Positions 27,917 through 35,786 of a stretch of 37,069 bases of DNA are shown piece by piece (position 1 is the stretch's first letter; each line of letters opens with the position of its first letter). Below the pieces are notes generated by a model. It searched no databases, was not told where the DNA came from, and worked only from the letters and a program-made list of their open reading frames with translations. The stretch is from MGBC120314 sp964403785. GTDB taxonomy: Bacteria; Bacillota; Clostridia; Lachnospirales; Lachnospiraceae. Made by a program: the position numbers and the translations under genes. Location of the stretch: NCBI GenBank assembly GCA_964403785.1, contig CAYOHM010000009.1, positions 1 through 37,069 on the forward strand, given 5' to 3'.

Positions 27917-28498
27917 CTAAATAATTCTGCTTTCTGAAATAATTTCACTTTCTGAAATAATCATTTGTACCGGAATATCAAAATCTTCTGAAATAATTTT
28001 ATCCACTATCTGAAAATCAAAGCATAGCGCCACCTTAAAAAAATCTGTATGCTCACTAAGATACCTGTCATAAAATCCGCCACCGTAGCCTATCCTGCCC
28101 CCGCTTCTGTCAAAAGCAAGCCCCGGCATTATCATAAGTCCACAAGGCGTATCCGCTACTCTGTCATCCTTCAAATCAAGGCTTTTTACGGCAGGCTCTA
28201 AAATGCCGTATGCTCCCGGCTTTAACTCATCAAGACTGCTTATTTTGTAAAATAACATCCTGTCCCCGAACACCTTTGGTACAAAGACATTTTTCATACG
28301 CACCAGCGACTGTTCAATAAGTTCCTTAGTGCATACCTCCTGATTATAATTAACATATGTGTATATGTTTTGGGTATTTTGGTAACATTCCTGTTCATAA
28401 AGCCTTTGCAATACCCTTTGTGAACGCATAAGAACCTCGTCAGGAGATAATTTTTCTTTTTGTGATTTTATATATGCCCGCAGCTCTTTTTTGTTCAT
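27917..28498 (-). CDS. 5-formyltetrahydrofolate cyclo-ligase
   Basis: The enzyme converts 5-formyl-THF to 5,10-methenyl-THF with ATP and so returns this storage folate to one-carbon metabolism. The 193-residue protein has the N-terminal basic helix MNKKELRAYIKSQKEKL and the substrate/ATP motifs MIMPGLAFDR and GRIGYGGGFYDRYL, which define the family (YgfA/MTHFS). Its C-terminus is slightly extended, with an ISESEIISESRII repeat. The ATG follows the DUF896 stop without a gap and has no good ribosome binding site of its own, so translation is probably coupled. Confidence 0.93.
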   Translation of the reverse strand: MNKKELRAYIKSQKEKLSPDEVLMRSQRVLQRLYEQECYQNTQNIYTYVNYNQEVCTKELIEQSLVRMKNVFVPKVFGDRMLFYKISSLDELKPGAYGILEPAVKSLDLKDDRVADTPCGLMIMPGLAFDRSGGRIGYGGGFYDRYLSEHTDFFKVALCFDFQIVDKIISEDFDIPVQMIISESEIISESRII

Positions 28499-28741
28499 TT
28501 AACTTAATTGTCCGTTCTTATGCTTCATTTTCTCATCATGGCGTTCCTTAACATTTATCAGCGAACCGTCGGGATTCTGTATTGTAATATTTTCAAGATG
28601 TGAGCGCATACTTGCCTTCATTGCGTCTATATATGCGCGGCGAAGCTGTGCCTGCTCCTGCAGTTCTTCCTTAGTAAGTCCCTCCGCCTTTGACTTTCTG
28701 TATAATTCGTTAATACGCTTAATTGTTTCATCAGTTACCAT
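28499..28741 (-). CDS. DUF896 (YnzC-type) small protein
   Basis: The 80-residue protein has the DUF896 helical hairpin: INELYRKSKAEGLTKEELQE then QAQLRRAYIDAMKASMRSHL, and a C-terminal NPDGSLINV turn. The N-terminal INELYRK and AQLRRAYI cores are highly conserved in this family. Bacillus YnzC belongs here; a link to the SOS response is known from its operon, but the molecular function is unknown. It starts two bases after the proB stop with GGAG upstream and is followed directly by the cyclo-ligase gene. Confidence 0.93.
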   Translation of the reverse strand: MVTDETIKRINELYRKSKAEGLTKEELQEQAQLRRAYIDAMKASMRSHLENITIQNPDGSLINVKERHDEKMKHKNGQLS

Positions 28742-28742
28742 T

Positions 28743-29573
28743 CTACAAAATCTCCATCAAATCAAATTCAGGATTTTTATGCGCCAGAAACAGTGTTCCG
28801 ACATTTTCTCCGTTGACTATTTTCTCAAGGTTATTGATATCATCGCCGTTTGCTATAATCATATCTGCACCGGAATCCGTTGCTATTCTGGCAGCATCCA
28901 GCTTTGCAGCCATTCCTCCCGTTCCGACGCTGCTTGCCGAGCCCTTTCCCATATTCATAAGCTCCTCGTCTATGTAAGGAACCTCCTCTATAAACCTTGC
29001 ATCGGTATTTTTATTAGGGTCATCCGTAAATAAACCGTCAATATCCGAGAGCAAAATCAATAAATCAGCGGATGTAAGCGCAGCAACAATCGCAGACAGC
29101 TTATCATTATCTCCAAATTCAATTTCATGTGTGGAAACCGTATCGTTCTCATTGACAATCGGTATTACACCCATTTTAAGGAGCTGTGCAAACGTATTCT
29201 GTGCATTAAAACGGCTGTCATCATTTATCATTGTACTTTTGGTCATAAGCACCTGAGCTGCAATCTGATTGTATTCGCCGAATATCTTCTGATAGGTCAT
29301 CATAAGCCTTGCCTGTCCGACAGCCGCACATGCCTGCTTGACAGGCATTGTTTTCGGTCTTTCCATGATTCCAAGTGCTTTTCTTCCTACTGCAATTGCA
29401 CCGGAGCTTACAAGAATAACCTCCTTGCCGGAATTATGTAAATCACAAAGTATCCTGACCAGCTTTTCAACCTTTGATAAATTAAGATTACCCGTGCTTT
29501 CATGTGTAAGTGTCGATGAACCTACCTTAATAACTATTTTCTGTTTGTTTTTTATAGCTTCCCTTTTATTCAT
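28743..29573 (-). CDS. proB: Glutamate 5-kinase, short form without PUA domain
   Basis: ProB phosphorylates glutamate to gamma-glutamyl phosphate, the first and usually proline-inhibited step of proline synthesis. The 276-residue protein is a complete amino acid kinase domain. Motifs are KIVIKVGSSTLT, VSSGAIAVGRKALG, IPIVNENDTVSTHEI, LLILSDIDGLFTDDP and GTGGMAAKLDAA. The C-terminal PUA domain present in the 367-residue E. coli enzyme is absent. I chose ATG 29573, where homology begins; the frame stays open for 114 more codons upstream, but that part lies inside the flavoprotein gene and does not look like ProB. The ATG overlaps the upstream stop by eight bases, so the two are coupled. Confidence 0.95.
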   Translation of the reverse strand: MNKREAIKNKQKIVIKVGSSTLTHESTGNLNLSKVEKLVRILCDLHNSGKEVILVSSGAIAVGRKALGIMERPKTMPVKQACAAVGQARLMMTYQKIFGEYNQIAAQVLMTKSTMINDDSRFNAQNTFAQLLKMGVIPIVNENDTVSTHEIEFGDNDKLSAIVAALTSADLLILLSDIDGLFTDDPNKNTDARFIEEVPYIDEELMNMGKGSASSVGTGGMAAKLDAARIATDSGADMIIANGDDINNLEKIVNGENVGTLFLAHKNPEFDLMEIL

Positions 29574-31188
29574 TTTCCTTATAACCTGCTTCGTTTGTAA
29601 TATATTTGCAAACAGCCTCGGCTGTTTTAATTCCATCAACGGCGGCACTGGTAATACCTCCGGCATACCCTGCTCCCTCACCGCATGGGAAAATACCCCT
29701 GACGCTGCACATAAAATCCTCATCCCTGGTGATTCTGACAGGACTTGAGGTTCTGCTTTCAATTGCGTGCAAAACAGCATCATCACGGTTAAAGCCCGGA
29801 ATCTGTCCTGCAAAGCTGTCAATACCTTCGATAATCGTGCTGCATACATAATCAGGCAGAACCTCACGAAGGTTTGATAATTTATAACCGCCCTTAGTAC
29901 AGGGCTTAATATCACCTAAATGCTCACAGACAGTGTTCTCCTTAAAGCTTTTAAAGGTTTGTGATGGGATATTTCCGTCACCAACAGCATATGCCTTTGC
30001 TTCAAGCTCTGAAATAAAATCAATCCCCGAAAGCGGTCCGTTATCACCATAATCCTGTGGTGTAACGGTTACTACAATGGCACTGTTGGCATTTGCAGCA
30101 TCACGTCCCGAGTAACTCATTCCGTTTACGCAAAGCCTTCCCTTTTGCGAGGATGCATTAACAACATACCCTCCGGGACACATACAGAAGGAATAGACAC
30201 CGCGACCTAATCCGGCTGAATGTGTTACTTTATAGCTTGCCGGAGGCAGTTCATATATATTTTCATCATATGCATACTCATCAATCATTTTTTGCGGATG
30301 TTCTATTCTGACACCTATTGCAAAGGATTTTGGAATCATATTGATGTTTCTGTCACCCAGCAGCTTATATGTATCCCTTGCACTGTGTCCGATTGCCAAA
30401 ATCAGTTTGTCACATTTTATCGTCTCAGAGTCATTTATAACAATTTCCGTAACTCTGTTGTCCGATATATGTATATCCGTTAATTTACAGTTAAATTTTA
30501 CGTCACCGCCGCAGGAAATAATCTCATTTCTCATATTTTTTACGACTGTTCTCAATACATCAGTTCCGATATGGGGCTTATTGGAATACGTTATCTCTGA
30601 GGGGGCTCCGTATTTTACAAATGTATCCAACACATAACGTATTCTGCCGTACTGCTCCTTTACCTGCGTATTTAGCTTACCGTCCGAAAATGTACCCGCG
30701 CCGCCTTCTCCGAATTGAACATTACATTCTTCATCAAGCGGTCCGCCATTCCAGAAATCAGCAACCTTGCGTGTACGTTCATCAACATCACAGCCGCGTT
30801 CAAGCACAACAGGTCTGTATCCGTTCTGTGCAAGCAGCAGGGCGCAAAAAAGACCCGCCGGTCCGCTTCCGACAACTACCGGGCGCAGGAAATTGTCATC
30901 CCCTGCCTTATCATACGGAAAGACATATTTTTGAGCAGTTGTAAGTAAAATATTCTTGTCATTAAGCCTTTTTACCAGATTTTGCTGAGCCTTACTGTTT
31001 AGCCCGTCAATACATACATTTACCGAGTAAATGTATTTTATATATGGCTTATTTCTGGCATCAATTGAACGCTTTTCAATACTGTATGTGAATTTTTCTT
31101 TTTTTAATTTAAGTATTTTCCTTATTTCATTCGTAAGCGCTTCCTCTGAATGGTTCGGAGCAAGCTTAATCTGATTAATTCTTATCAT
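29566..31188 (-). CDS. FAD-dependent dehydrogenase of unknown substrate (COG2509 type)
   Basis: The 540-residue protein has an N-terminal extension (about 1-100) and then a Rossmann FAD site, VVVGSGPAGLFCALLLAQNG. Further family features are FGEGGAGTFSDGKLNT, AIGHSARDTYKLL, the CMCPGGYVVNASSQ segment and a C-terminal GEGAGYAGGITSAAVDG. These match the uncharacterised FAD-dependent dehydrogenases of COG2509. The substrate is unknown. The gene follows directly on another flavoprotein gene with no gap and overlaps proB by eight bases. GGAGGAG lies upstream of its ATG. Co-occurrence with the next flavoprotein suggests a shared role, but the sequence does not show one. Confidence 0.9.
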   Translation of the reverse strand: MIRINQIKLAPNHSEEALTNEIRKILKLKKEKFTYSIEKRSIDARNKPYIKYIYSVNVCIDGLNSKAQQNLVKRLNDKNILLTTAQKYVFPYDKAGDDNFLRPVVVGSGPAGLFCALLLAQNGYRPVVLERGCDVDERTRKVADFWNGGPLDEECNVQFGEGGAGTFSDGKLNTQVKEQYGRIRYVLDTFVKYGAPSEITYSNKPHIGTDVLRTVVKNMRNEIISCGGDVKFNCKLTDIHISDNRVTEIVINDSETIKCDKLILAIGHSARDTYKLLGDRNINMIPKSFAIGVRIEHPQKMIDEYAYDENIYELPPASYKVTHSAGLGRGVYSFCMCPGGYVVNASSQKGRLCVNGMSYSGRDAANANSAIVVTVTPQDYGDNGPLSGIDFISELEAKAYAVGDGNIPSQTFKSFKENTVCEHLGDIKPCTKGGYKLSNLREVLPDYVCSTIIEGIDSFAGQIPGFNRDDAVLHAIESRTSSPVRITRDEDFMCSVRGIFPCGEGAGYAGGITSAAVDGIKTAEAVCKYITNEAGYKENE

Positions 31189-32412
31189 TTAAATAAACGC
31201 TCCTCCGGCTACATATCCCGAGCTAAACGCCCACTGAAGATTATATCCTCCGCAGGCGCCATCTACATTAAGTATTTCGCCCGCAAAGTAGAGCCCTTTA
31301 ATTATTTTAGATTCGAGAGTATCCTCACAGACCTCGCGCAAATCCACGCCGCCCTGACAAACCTGTCCAAAGTCAAAGGATTTATAATCAATAATGTCTA
31401 TTTTATAATTTTTAATATAATCAATCATTTTATAAACTTCATTTATATCCGTATTGGCGAGCTTTTTTTCCATAACCAGCCCGCTTTTTACGGCAATTAC
31501 ATTAAGTAATTTGTTATTAAGCATCCCCTGAACTGTATCCTTAATGAAGGACACGCCGCTGCGAGCCTGATTGTCGATAATTGTCCTTATATCATTATAT
31601 GTATACTCCGGCAGAAAATCCAGGGTACAGGAAACCTTTTTCTTCTCATCAACCGCCTTTACAGCATAACGGCTTACCTGAAACGCAGGGATTCCCGAAA
31701 TGCCATATGCGGTAATCTGAACCTCGCCCGTACTGTCAATTATTTCCTTATCATCTACCCAAAGGGTAATTTTACAGCCGGTCCGTACTCCCTGTGCATT
31801 TTTTAATTTATCATCCCTGCAAACCAAAGCAGTAAGTGAAGGCAGGGGCTTTATTATTTTATGCCCAAGCCCTTTGGCAAGCTCATATCCCGAGCCGTCC
31901 GAGCCCGTCTTTTCGTATGCTTTTGAACCTGTTGCCATAATTAGATTATGACATATATATTTATCCCTATCCGTAATCAGAATAAATCTCTTTAATGAAT
32001 CCTTTTTAATTTCCTTTACGCTTATATCCGTCTTAAGATTGATGCCAAGACGCACCACCTCTGTAAGCAATACCTGTCTGACCGTTGCTGCCTGATTGGT
32101 ATACGGATATACATAACCGTTTTTGCTGTGTGTCAGCATACCCAATTCATTAAAAAATCTTATAGTGTCTTTTTCAGAAAATTTATTGATTATATTCATT
32201 GCAAAATCAGAACAATCCATACCATAACAGGATTTATCCATATACAGATTGGTAAGATTGCATCTTCCGTTTCCGGTTATCAGCAGCTTCTGACAGGCCT
32301 CCTGCATATGCTCCAATATATATACTTTTTTATCGTTCCTTGCGGCTGTAATCGCAGCCATAATTCCTGATGCACCTGCACCAAGGACTAAAGTATCACA
32401 CAACACTTCCAT
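31189..32412 (-). CDS. HI0933/BaiN-family flavoprotein
   Basis: The 407-residue protein belongs to the HI0933-like flavoproteins (PF03486). It has the FAD site LVLGAGASGIMAAITAARN, followed by the family hallmark KLLITGNGRCNLTN. It also has MATGSKAYEKTGSDGSGYELAKGLGH (cited here as ATGSKAYEKTGSDGSG) and the C-terminal GEILNVDGACGGYNLQWAFSSG, of which GACGGYN is the core. One clostridial relative, BaiN, is reported to act in bile acid dehydroxylation, but most members have no known substrate and no other bile acid genes are present here. Length and motifs are complete. AAAGG precedes the ATG. Confidence 0.9.
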   Translation of the reverse strand: MEVLCDTLVLGAGASGIMAAITAARNDKKVYILEHMQEACQKLLITGNGRCNLTNLYMDKSCYGMDCSDFAMNIINKFSEKDTIRFFNELGMLTHSKNGYVYPYTNQAATVRQVLLTEVVRLGINLKTDISVKEIKKDSLKRFILITDRDKYICHNLIMATGSKAYEKTGSDGSGYELAKGLGHKIIKPLPSLTALVCRDDKLKNAQGVRTGCKITLWVDDKEIIDSTGEVQITAYGISGIPAFQVSRYAVKAVDEKKKVSCTLDFLPEYTYNDIRTIIDNQARSGVSFIKDTVQGMLNNKLLNVIAVKSGLVMEKKLANTDINEVYKMIDYIKNYKIDIIDYKSFDFGQVCQGGVDLREVCEDTLESKIIKGLYFAGEILNVDGACGGYNLQWAFSSGYVAGGAFI

Positions 32413-32474
32413 TTTATCATTCCTTTAAAACACTATTGCTTAATTATAAATTTTTTTTGATAAATATGCAAGTT

Positions 32475-33095
32475 TTAGCTGCTGTAAGTTTCCAGAAATT
32501 CATATAATTCGTCTATTCCGTAAAATTTCATTCCCTCGCTCAACTGTTCTTTTATATTTGACGGCAGTTTATTTGACGAAATATCCGTATAATCATAAAT
32601 CGTCCTGCCATCCTCCATATATATACAAACATATCCGTTTTCTATACATCCATAGTATTTCACCTTTTCCTTGGCTGTTGTTCTGTAAGTTTTTCTAAGT
32701 ACCACCTCACGCGCCGTAAATTCAACAATCTCAAAGGACACTATACCTTCATCAACATCTTCTCTTGAGGGCTGCGCCATATATCCGGCAAGATAGGTTA
32801 ACATATCCTGTTTTGTCATTTCCAGATAAATAACGGGTGTGCTTATCGTTTCTTCGCTAAACTCATTTTCTGTTTCATAAAATTTCTGCATTTTTACAAC
32901 AGTCAGATTATTTATTTTTATATTTTCATCGGATAAATTATCTATTGGGATTTCAACAATTTCATAATTTAAAAAATCTGTATATTCTGTTTTTTCTTCA
33001 TTGTTTTTATTGTCATTGCTAAAGTAATTATAGGTAAAATACGCCCCAAGCGCCGCACATACGCAAAAAAAGCAGATAATATACAATCTTTTCAT
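32475..33095 (-). CDS. Membrane-anchored protein, possible BofC C-terminal-domain type
   Basis: The 206-residue protein has one N-terminal signal anchor (about 4-23) and an extracytoplasmic remainder; no lipobox follows the anchor. The C-terminal part reads YGCIENGYVCIYMEDGRTIY then LPSNIKEQLSEGMKFYGI and ends DELYEFLETYSS. In my recollection that pattern is typical of clostridial proteins annotated with a BofC C-terminal domain. In Bacillus, BofC is a forespore intermembrane-space protein that limits SpoIVB signalling. The match here is by pattern only and the function is an inference. The gene sits 72 bases after the YerB-like lipoprotein gene, in a cluster headed by sporulation genes yqfC/yqfD. 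Confidence 0.6.
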   Translation of the reverse strand: MKRLYIICFFCVCAALGAYFTYNYFSNDNKNNEEKTEYTDFLNYEIVEIPIDNLSDENIKINNLTVVKMQKFYETENEFSEETISTPVIYLEMTKQDMLTYLAGYMAQPSREDVDEGIVSFEIVEFTAREVVLRKTYRTTAKEKVKYYGCIENGYVCIYMEDGRTIYDYTDISSNKLPSNIKEQLSEGMKFYGIDELYEFLETYSS

Positions 33096-33167
33096 GTTTT
33101 CACAATCCTTTCATGCATATTATCTGCTAAATTGTCATAAATATTCAGTATTGAAGAAATTTGTTAT

Positions 33168-34262
33168 TTAGTAGTATTCAACATCATCCGCATCATCCAT
33201 TGTGATAACGTTGATAAATGTCTTGCCCTGGTTGAGCACCAGCTCCTCGCCGGAATTGTAATAGTATTTTGTAGGTCCGAATTCTGTTTCCTTGACCCAC
33301 TTAACCTGAACCAGCTTACCATCCGTGATATAATAAGCAGGTCCCTCACCCATCAGATCAAGAATAGGCGTTCCGTTTGTATACTTCGTACCTGATACAA
33401 ACTTAACCAGAATATTCTTGAATGCAAGCTGCTGTCCGCTTTCCATATCACAATGTGCTCTGCCGTACTGCTCACGATAATACAAGCCATCCTCGGCATT
33501 ATATGTAAATACAGGCTTATTACGCTTAAAGCCCGGCTTAAACACTGTACAGTCAGCACCCTCTGTAAGTACAATTGGATTAGTTTCATCCGCATTAAAA
33601 TTAAGCGGTGCATCAAAATCCGAAGAAATCGTTGAACTCCAGCCTAAGCTTTCAATCTTTTCAAGAAGCTTGTCACTTGAAGTATATGCATTATGAGGTG
33701 CTACACGGTCCGTCGTTCTGTAAAATACCGAACCATCCAGTGTCAAGCCATCAAGATGCTGTACCTTGTCACTGTCAAGAAGTGTTGCTGCAAGCGGTGA
33801 ATAGCCAAAATGCACATATATTGCGTCAAATTCCTTGGCAAAATATACATAGAATTCCCTGCAGCTTCTTACAGGTCCGATTTTGGACATATCATCATAA
33901 TCCTGAAGTATCATCATCATACGTGTTATATCACTCTCAACGTACGCTTCATACATAATTTCAGCACGGTCAATGCCGGACTGAGGATCCGCATCTTCAA
34001 TGTTATTAATCATAATTGCAAGCGGACGTCTTGCAGCTATTTCAGGGTCAATCCACTCACCTGTAAGTACGCTCTGTGCCAAGCCTTCATGATTTACCGC
34101 TACTGTGTTATCCTGTGCAGTTGTGGTCTGTTCAGCAGTAGTCTGCTCAACAACAGCCTGCGTTGCCTGTGTTGCACCGGTCGGATTATCCACTTCATTA
34201 CCGCAGCCTATAAGCAGGAAGGACATTGTAAGCGCCGCTGCGTATGTAAAAAACTTTTTCAT
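33168..34262 (-). CDS. YerB-like lipoprotein (DUF3048)
   Basis: The 364-residue protein starts with a lipoprotein signal peptide ending in LLIGC, giving Cys20 as the lipidation site. A Thr/Gln-rich linker follows to about residue 55. Two DUF3048 domains come next: the first (about 65-205) has RRPLAIMINN, QSGIDRAEIMYEAYVES and GPVRSCREFYVYFA, and the second (about 220-355) has KPGFKRNKPVFTYN and YNSGEELVLNQGKTFINV. Bacillus YerB is the named relative; its function is unknown. It would be processed by LspA. It starts four bases after the ybeY stop, with GGAG upstream. It takes the place where dgkA/cdd/era usually follow ybeY. Confidence 0.9.
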   Translation of the reverse strand: MKKFFTYAAALTMSFLLIGCGNEVDNPTGATQATQAVVEQTTAEQTTTAQDNTVAVNHEGLAQSVLTGEWIDPEIAARRPLAIMINNIEDADPQSGIDRAEIMYEAYVESDITRMMMILQDYDDMSKIGPVRSCREFYVYFAKEFDAIYVHFGYSPLAATLLDSDKVQHLDGLTLDGSVFYRTTDRVAPHNAYTSSDKLLEKIESLGWSSTISSDFDAPLNFNADETNPIVLTEGADCTVFKPGFKRNKPVFTYNAEDGLYYREQYGRAHCDMESGQQLAFKNILVKFVSGTKYTNGTPILDLMGEGPAYYITDGKLVQVKWVKETEFGPTKYYYNSGEELVLNQGKTFINVITMDDADDVEYY

Positions 34263-34266
34263 AAAT

Positions 34267-34761
34267 TTATCTCCTTATATTTAGATTATTAAGGATTTCA
34301 TTCTGTTTGCTCTCCATAATCTCTGCCTCATTCTGTGTCATATGGTCATATCCGAACAGATGAAGCATACTATGAGCCACCAGGAATGCAAGCTCCCTAA
34401 CTTGTCCATGACCATAATTATAAGCCTGTTCTTGGATTTTGTCTACCGAAAGTACAATATCCCCCAGAATCAGCTCTCCCGTTTCAGGGTTAAAGGCGCT
34501 GTCATCCTCCTCCAAAAAATCAAATTCACCCGGAACAGCATATTCAATCATAGGAAATGACAAAACATCCGTAGGTTTGTCAATGCCCCTGTATTCCTTA
34601 TTTATTTCATGGATTCCGTCATTATCCGTTAAAAGCACATCCACCTCAGCCTCATACGGACAGCCTTCAAAATCAATCGCCTCTTCAATTACTTTTCTTA
34701 CTATATCCTCGTAATCTCCATCAGGCCTTTTTTCTGTTTCATAGTCAAAATTTATTGTCAT
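34267..34761 (-). CDS. ybeY: Endoribonuclease YbeY (rRNA maturation factor)
   Basis: YbeY is a metal-dependent endoribonuclease involved in 16S rRNA 3' end maturation and ribosome quality control. The 164-residue protein has the zinc-binding motif AHSMLHLFGYDH with ligands His130, His134 and His140. The conserved strand segments EYRGIDKPTDVLSFP and GDIVLSVDKI are also present. Length is usual. The ATG overlaps the phoH stop in ATGA, with AAGGAGG a little further upstream. The phoH-ybeY pair is conserved across bacteria. Confidence 0.96.
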   Translation of the reverse strand: MTINFDYETEKRPDGDYEDIVRKVIEEAIDFEGCPYEAEVDVLLTDNDGIHEINKEYRGIDKPTDVLSFPMIEYAVPGEFDFLEEDDSAFNPETGELILGDIVLSVDKIQEQAYNYGHGQVRELAFLVAHSMLHLFGYDHMTQNEAEIMESKQNEILNNLNIRR

Positions 34762-35786
34762 TTTGGTTGTCCTTTCCTCCTTGCACTGTGCTGAGCTTTA
34801 TAATTACTGCTCCTATTGGTTCTTTTCTGTTCTTTTTCTTCATACTCCTCGTAAGCCTTAACAATCTTCTGGACAAGAGGATGTCTTACAACATCATTAT
34901 TGGTGAGTCTTTGAATTGATATTTCTTCAACTTTATTAAGCACCTTAAGAGCAACATCAAGACCTGACACAGCATCCGCCGGCAAATCCTTCTGGGTAAG
35001 GTCTCCGGTTACAACTACCTTTGAGCCAAAGCCGATTCTGGTAAGGAACATTTTCATCTGTGCAGGTGTCGTGTTCTGTGCCTCATCCAAAATTATAAAT
35101 GCGTTGTCCAATGTACGCCCTCGCATATAAGCAAGGGGCGCTACCTCAATAAGCCCCTTTTCCATATTACTTTGAAAGTTCTCAGCTCCCATTATCTGGT
35201 ATAATGCGTCATACAGAGGACGCAGATACGGGTCCACCTTGCTTTGCAAATCACCCGGCAAAAATCCGAGCTTTTCACCTGCCTCTATCGCGGGTCTGGT
35301 AAGTATAATTCTGCTGACTTCATCAGCCCTGAATGCAGTTATCGCCATTGCCATTGCAAGATATGTCTTACCCGTACCGGCGGGGCCCAGCCCGAAAACA
35401 ATCATTTTATCTTTTATTGCGTTGACATACTCTCTTTGACCGATAGTCTTGGGTTTTATCGGTTTACCATTAAGCGTGCGGCAAATAATATCCGTGTCAA
35501 GCTCTACCACCGCCTCTGTTTTATTATCCATTGACAATGAAATGGCATAGTCAACACTTTGCTCCGTTATAGTTGTTCCTCTTTTGGAAAGTTCAAACAG
35601 GCTGTTAAATACATCCTGTGCTTTTTCTGCGCTTGCTTCATTGCCAAGTATCTTAAGTTTTCCGTCACGCTCAATTACGGTAACTGAAAATGCACGTTCA
35701 ATTTTCTTAACGTAGCTGTCAAACTGTCCAAAAACATTTTGCTCATGCAATGCCGGAATTTCTATATGTTTCTCAATTATTCCCAT
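34758..35786 (-). CDS. phoH: PhoH family protein (PhoH-like ATPase)
   Basis: The 342-residue protein has an N-terminal KH-like/small domain (about 1-95). The PhoH ATPase domain follows, with Walker A GPAGTGKTYLA, TRPAIEAGEKLGFLPGD, the strand-and-Asp-Glu AFIILDEAQNTTPAQMK and the sensor segment VVTGDLTQKDLP. PhoH-like proteins (YbeZ in E. coli) are ATPases tied to RNA metabolism and work next to YbeY. The C-terminus is basic. The start overlaps the yqfD end by 14 bases, with GGAGAT upstream. In Bacillus the pgpH gene lies between phoH and ybeY; it is absent here. Confidence 0.95.
   Translation of the reverse strand: MGIIEKHIEIPALHEQNVFGQFDSYVKKIERAFSVTVIERDGKLKILGNEASAEKAQDVFNSLFELSKRGTTITEQSVDYAISLSMDNKTEAVVELDTDIICRTLNGKPIKPKTIGQREYVNAIKDKMIVFGLGPAGTGKTYLAMAMAITAFRADEVSRIILTRPAIEAGEKLGFLPGDLQSKVDPYLRPLYDALYQIMGAENFQSNMEKGLIEVAPLAYMRGRTLDNAFIILDEAQNTTPAQMKMFLTRIGFGSKVVVTGDLTQKDLPADAVSGLDVALKVLNKVEEISIQRLTNNDVVRHPLVQKIVKAYEEYEEKEQKRTNRSSNYKAQHSARRKGQPK

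Noticed and set aside
29574..29915. 114-codon upstream extension of proB
   Set aside because: It overlaps the flavoprotein gene in another frame and does not resemble ProB; the ATG at 29573 fits the family start.
33096..33167. Possible promoter (GATAAT) between the YerB-like and BofC-like genes
   Set aside because: No acceptable -35 at the right distance; the 72-base gap could equally be read through.
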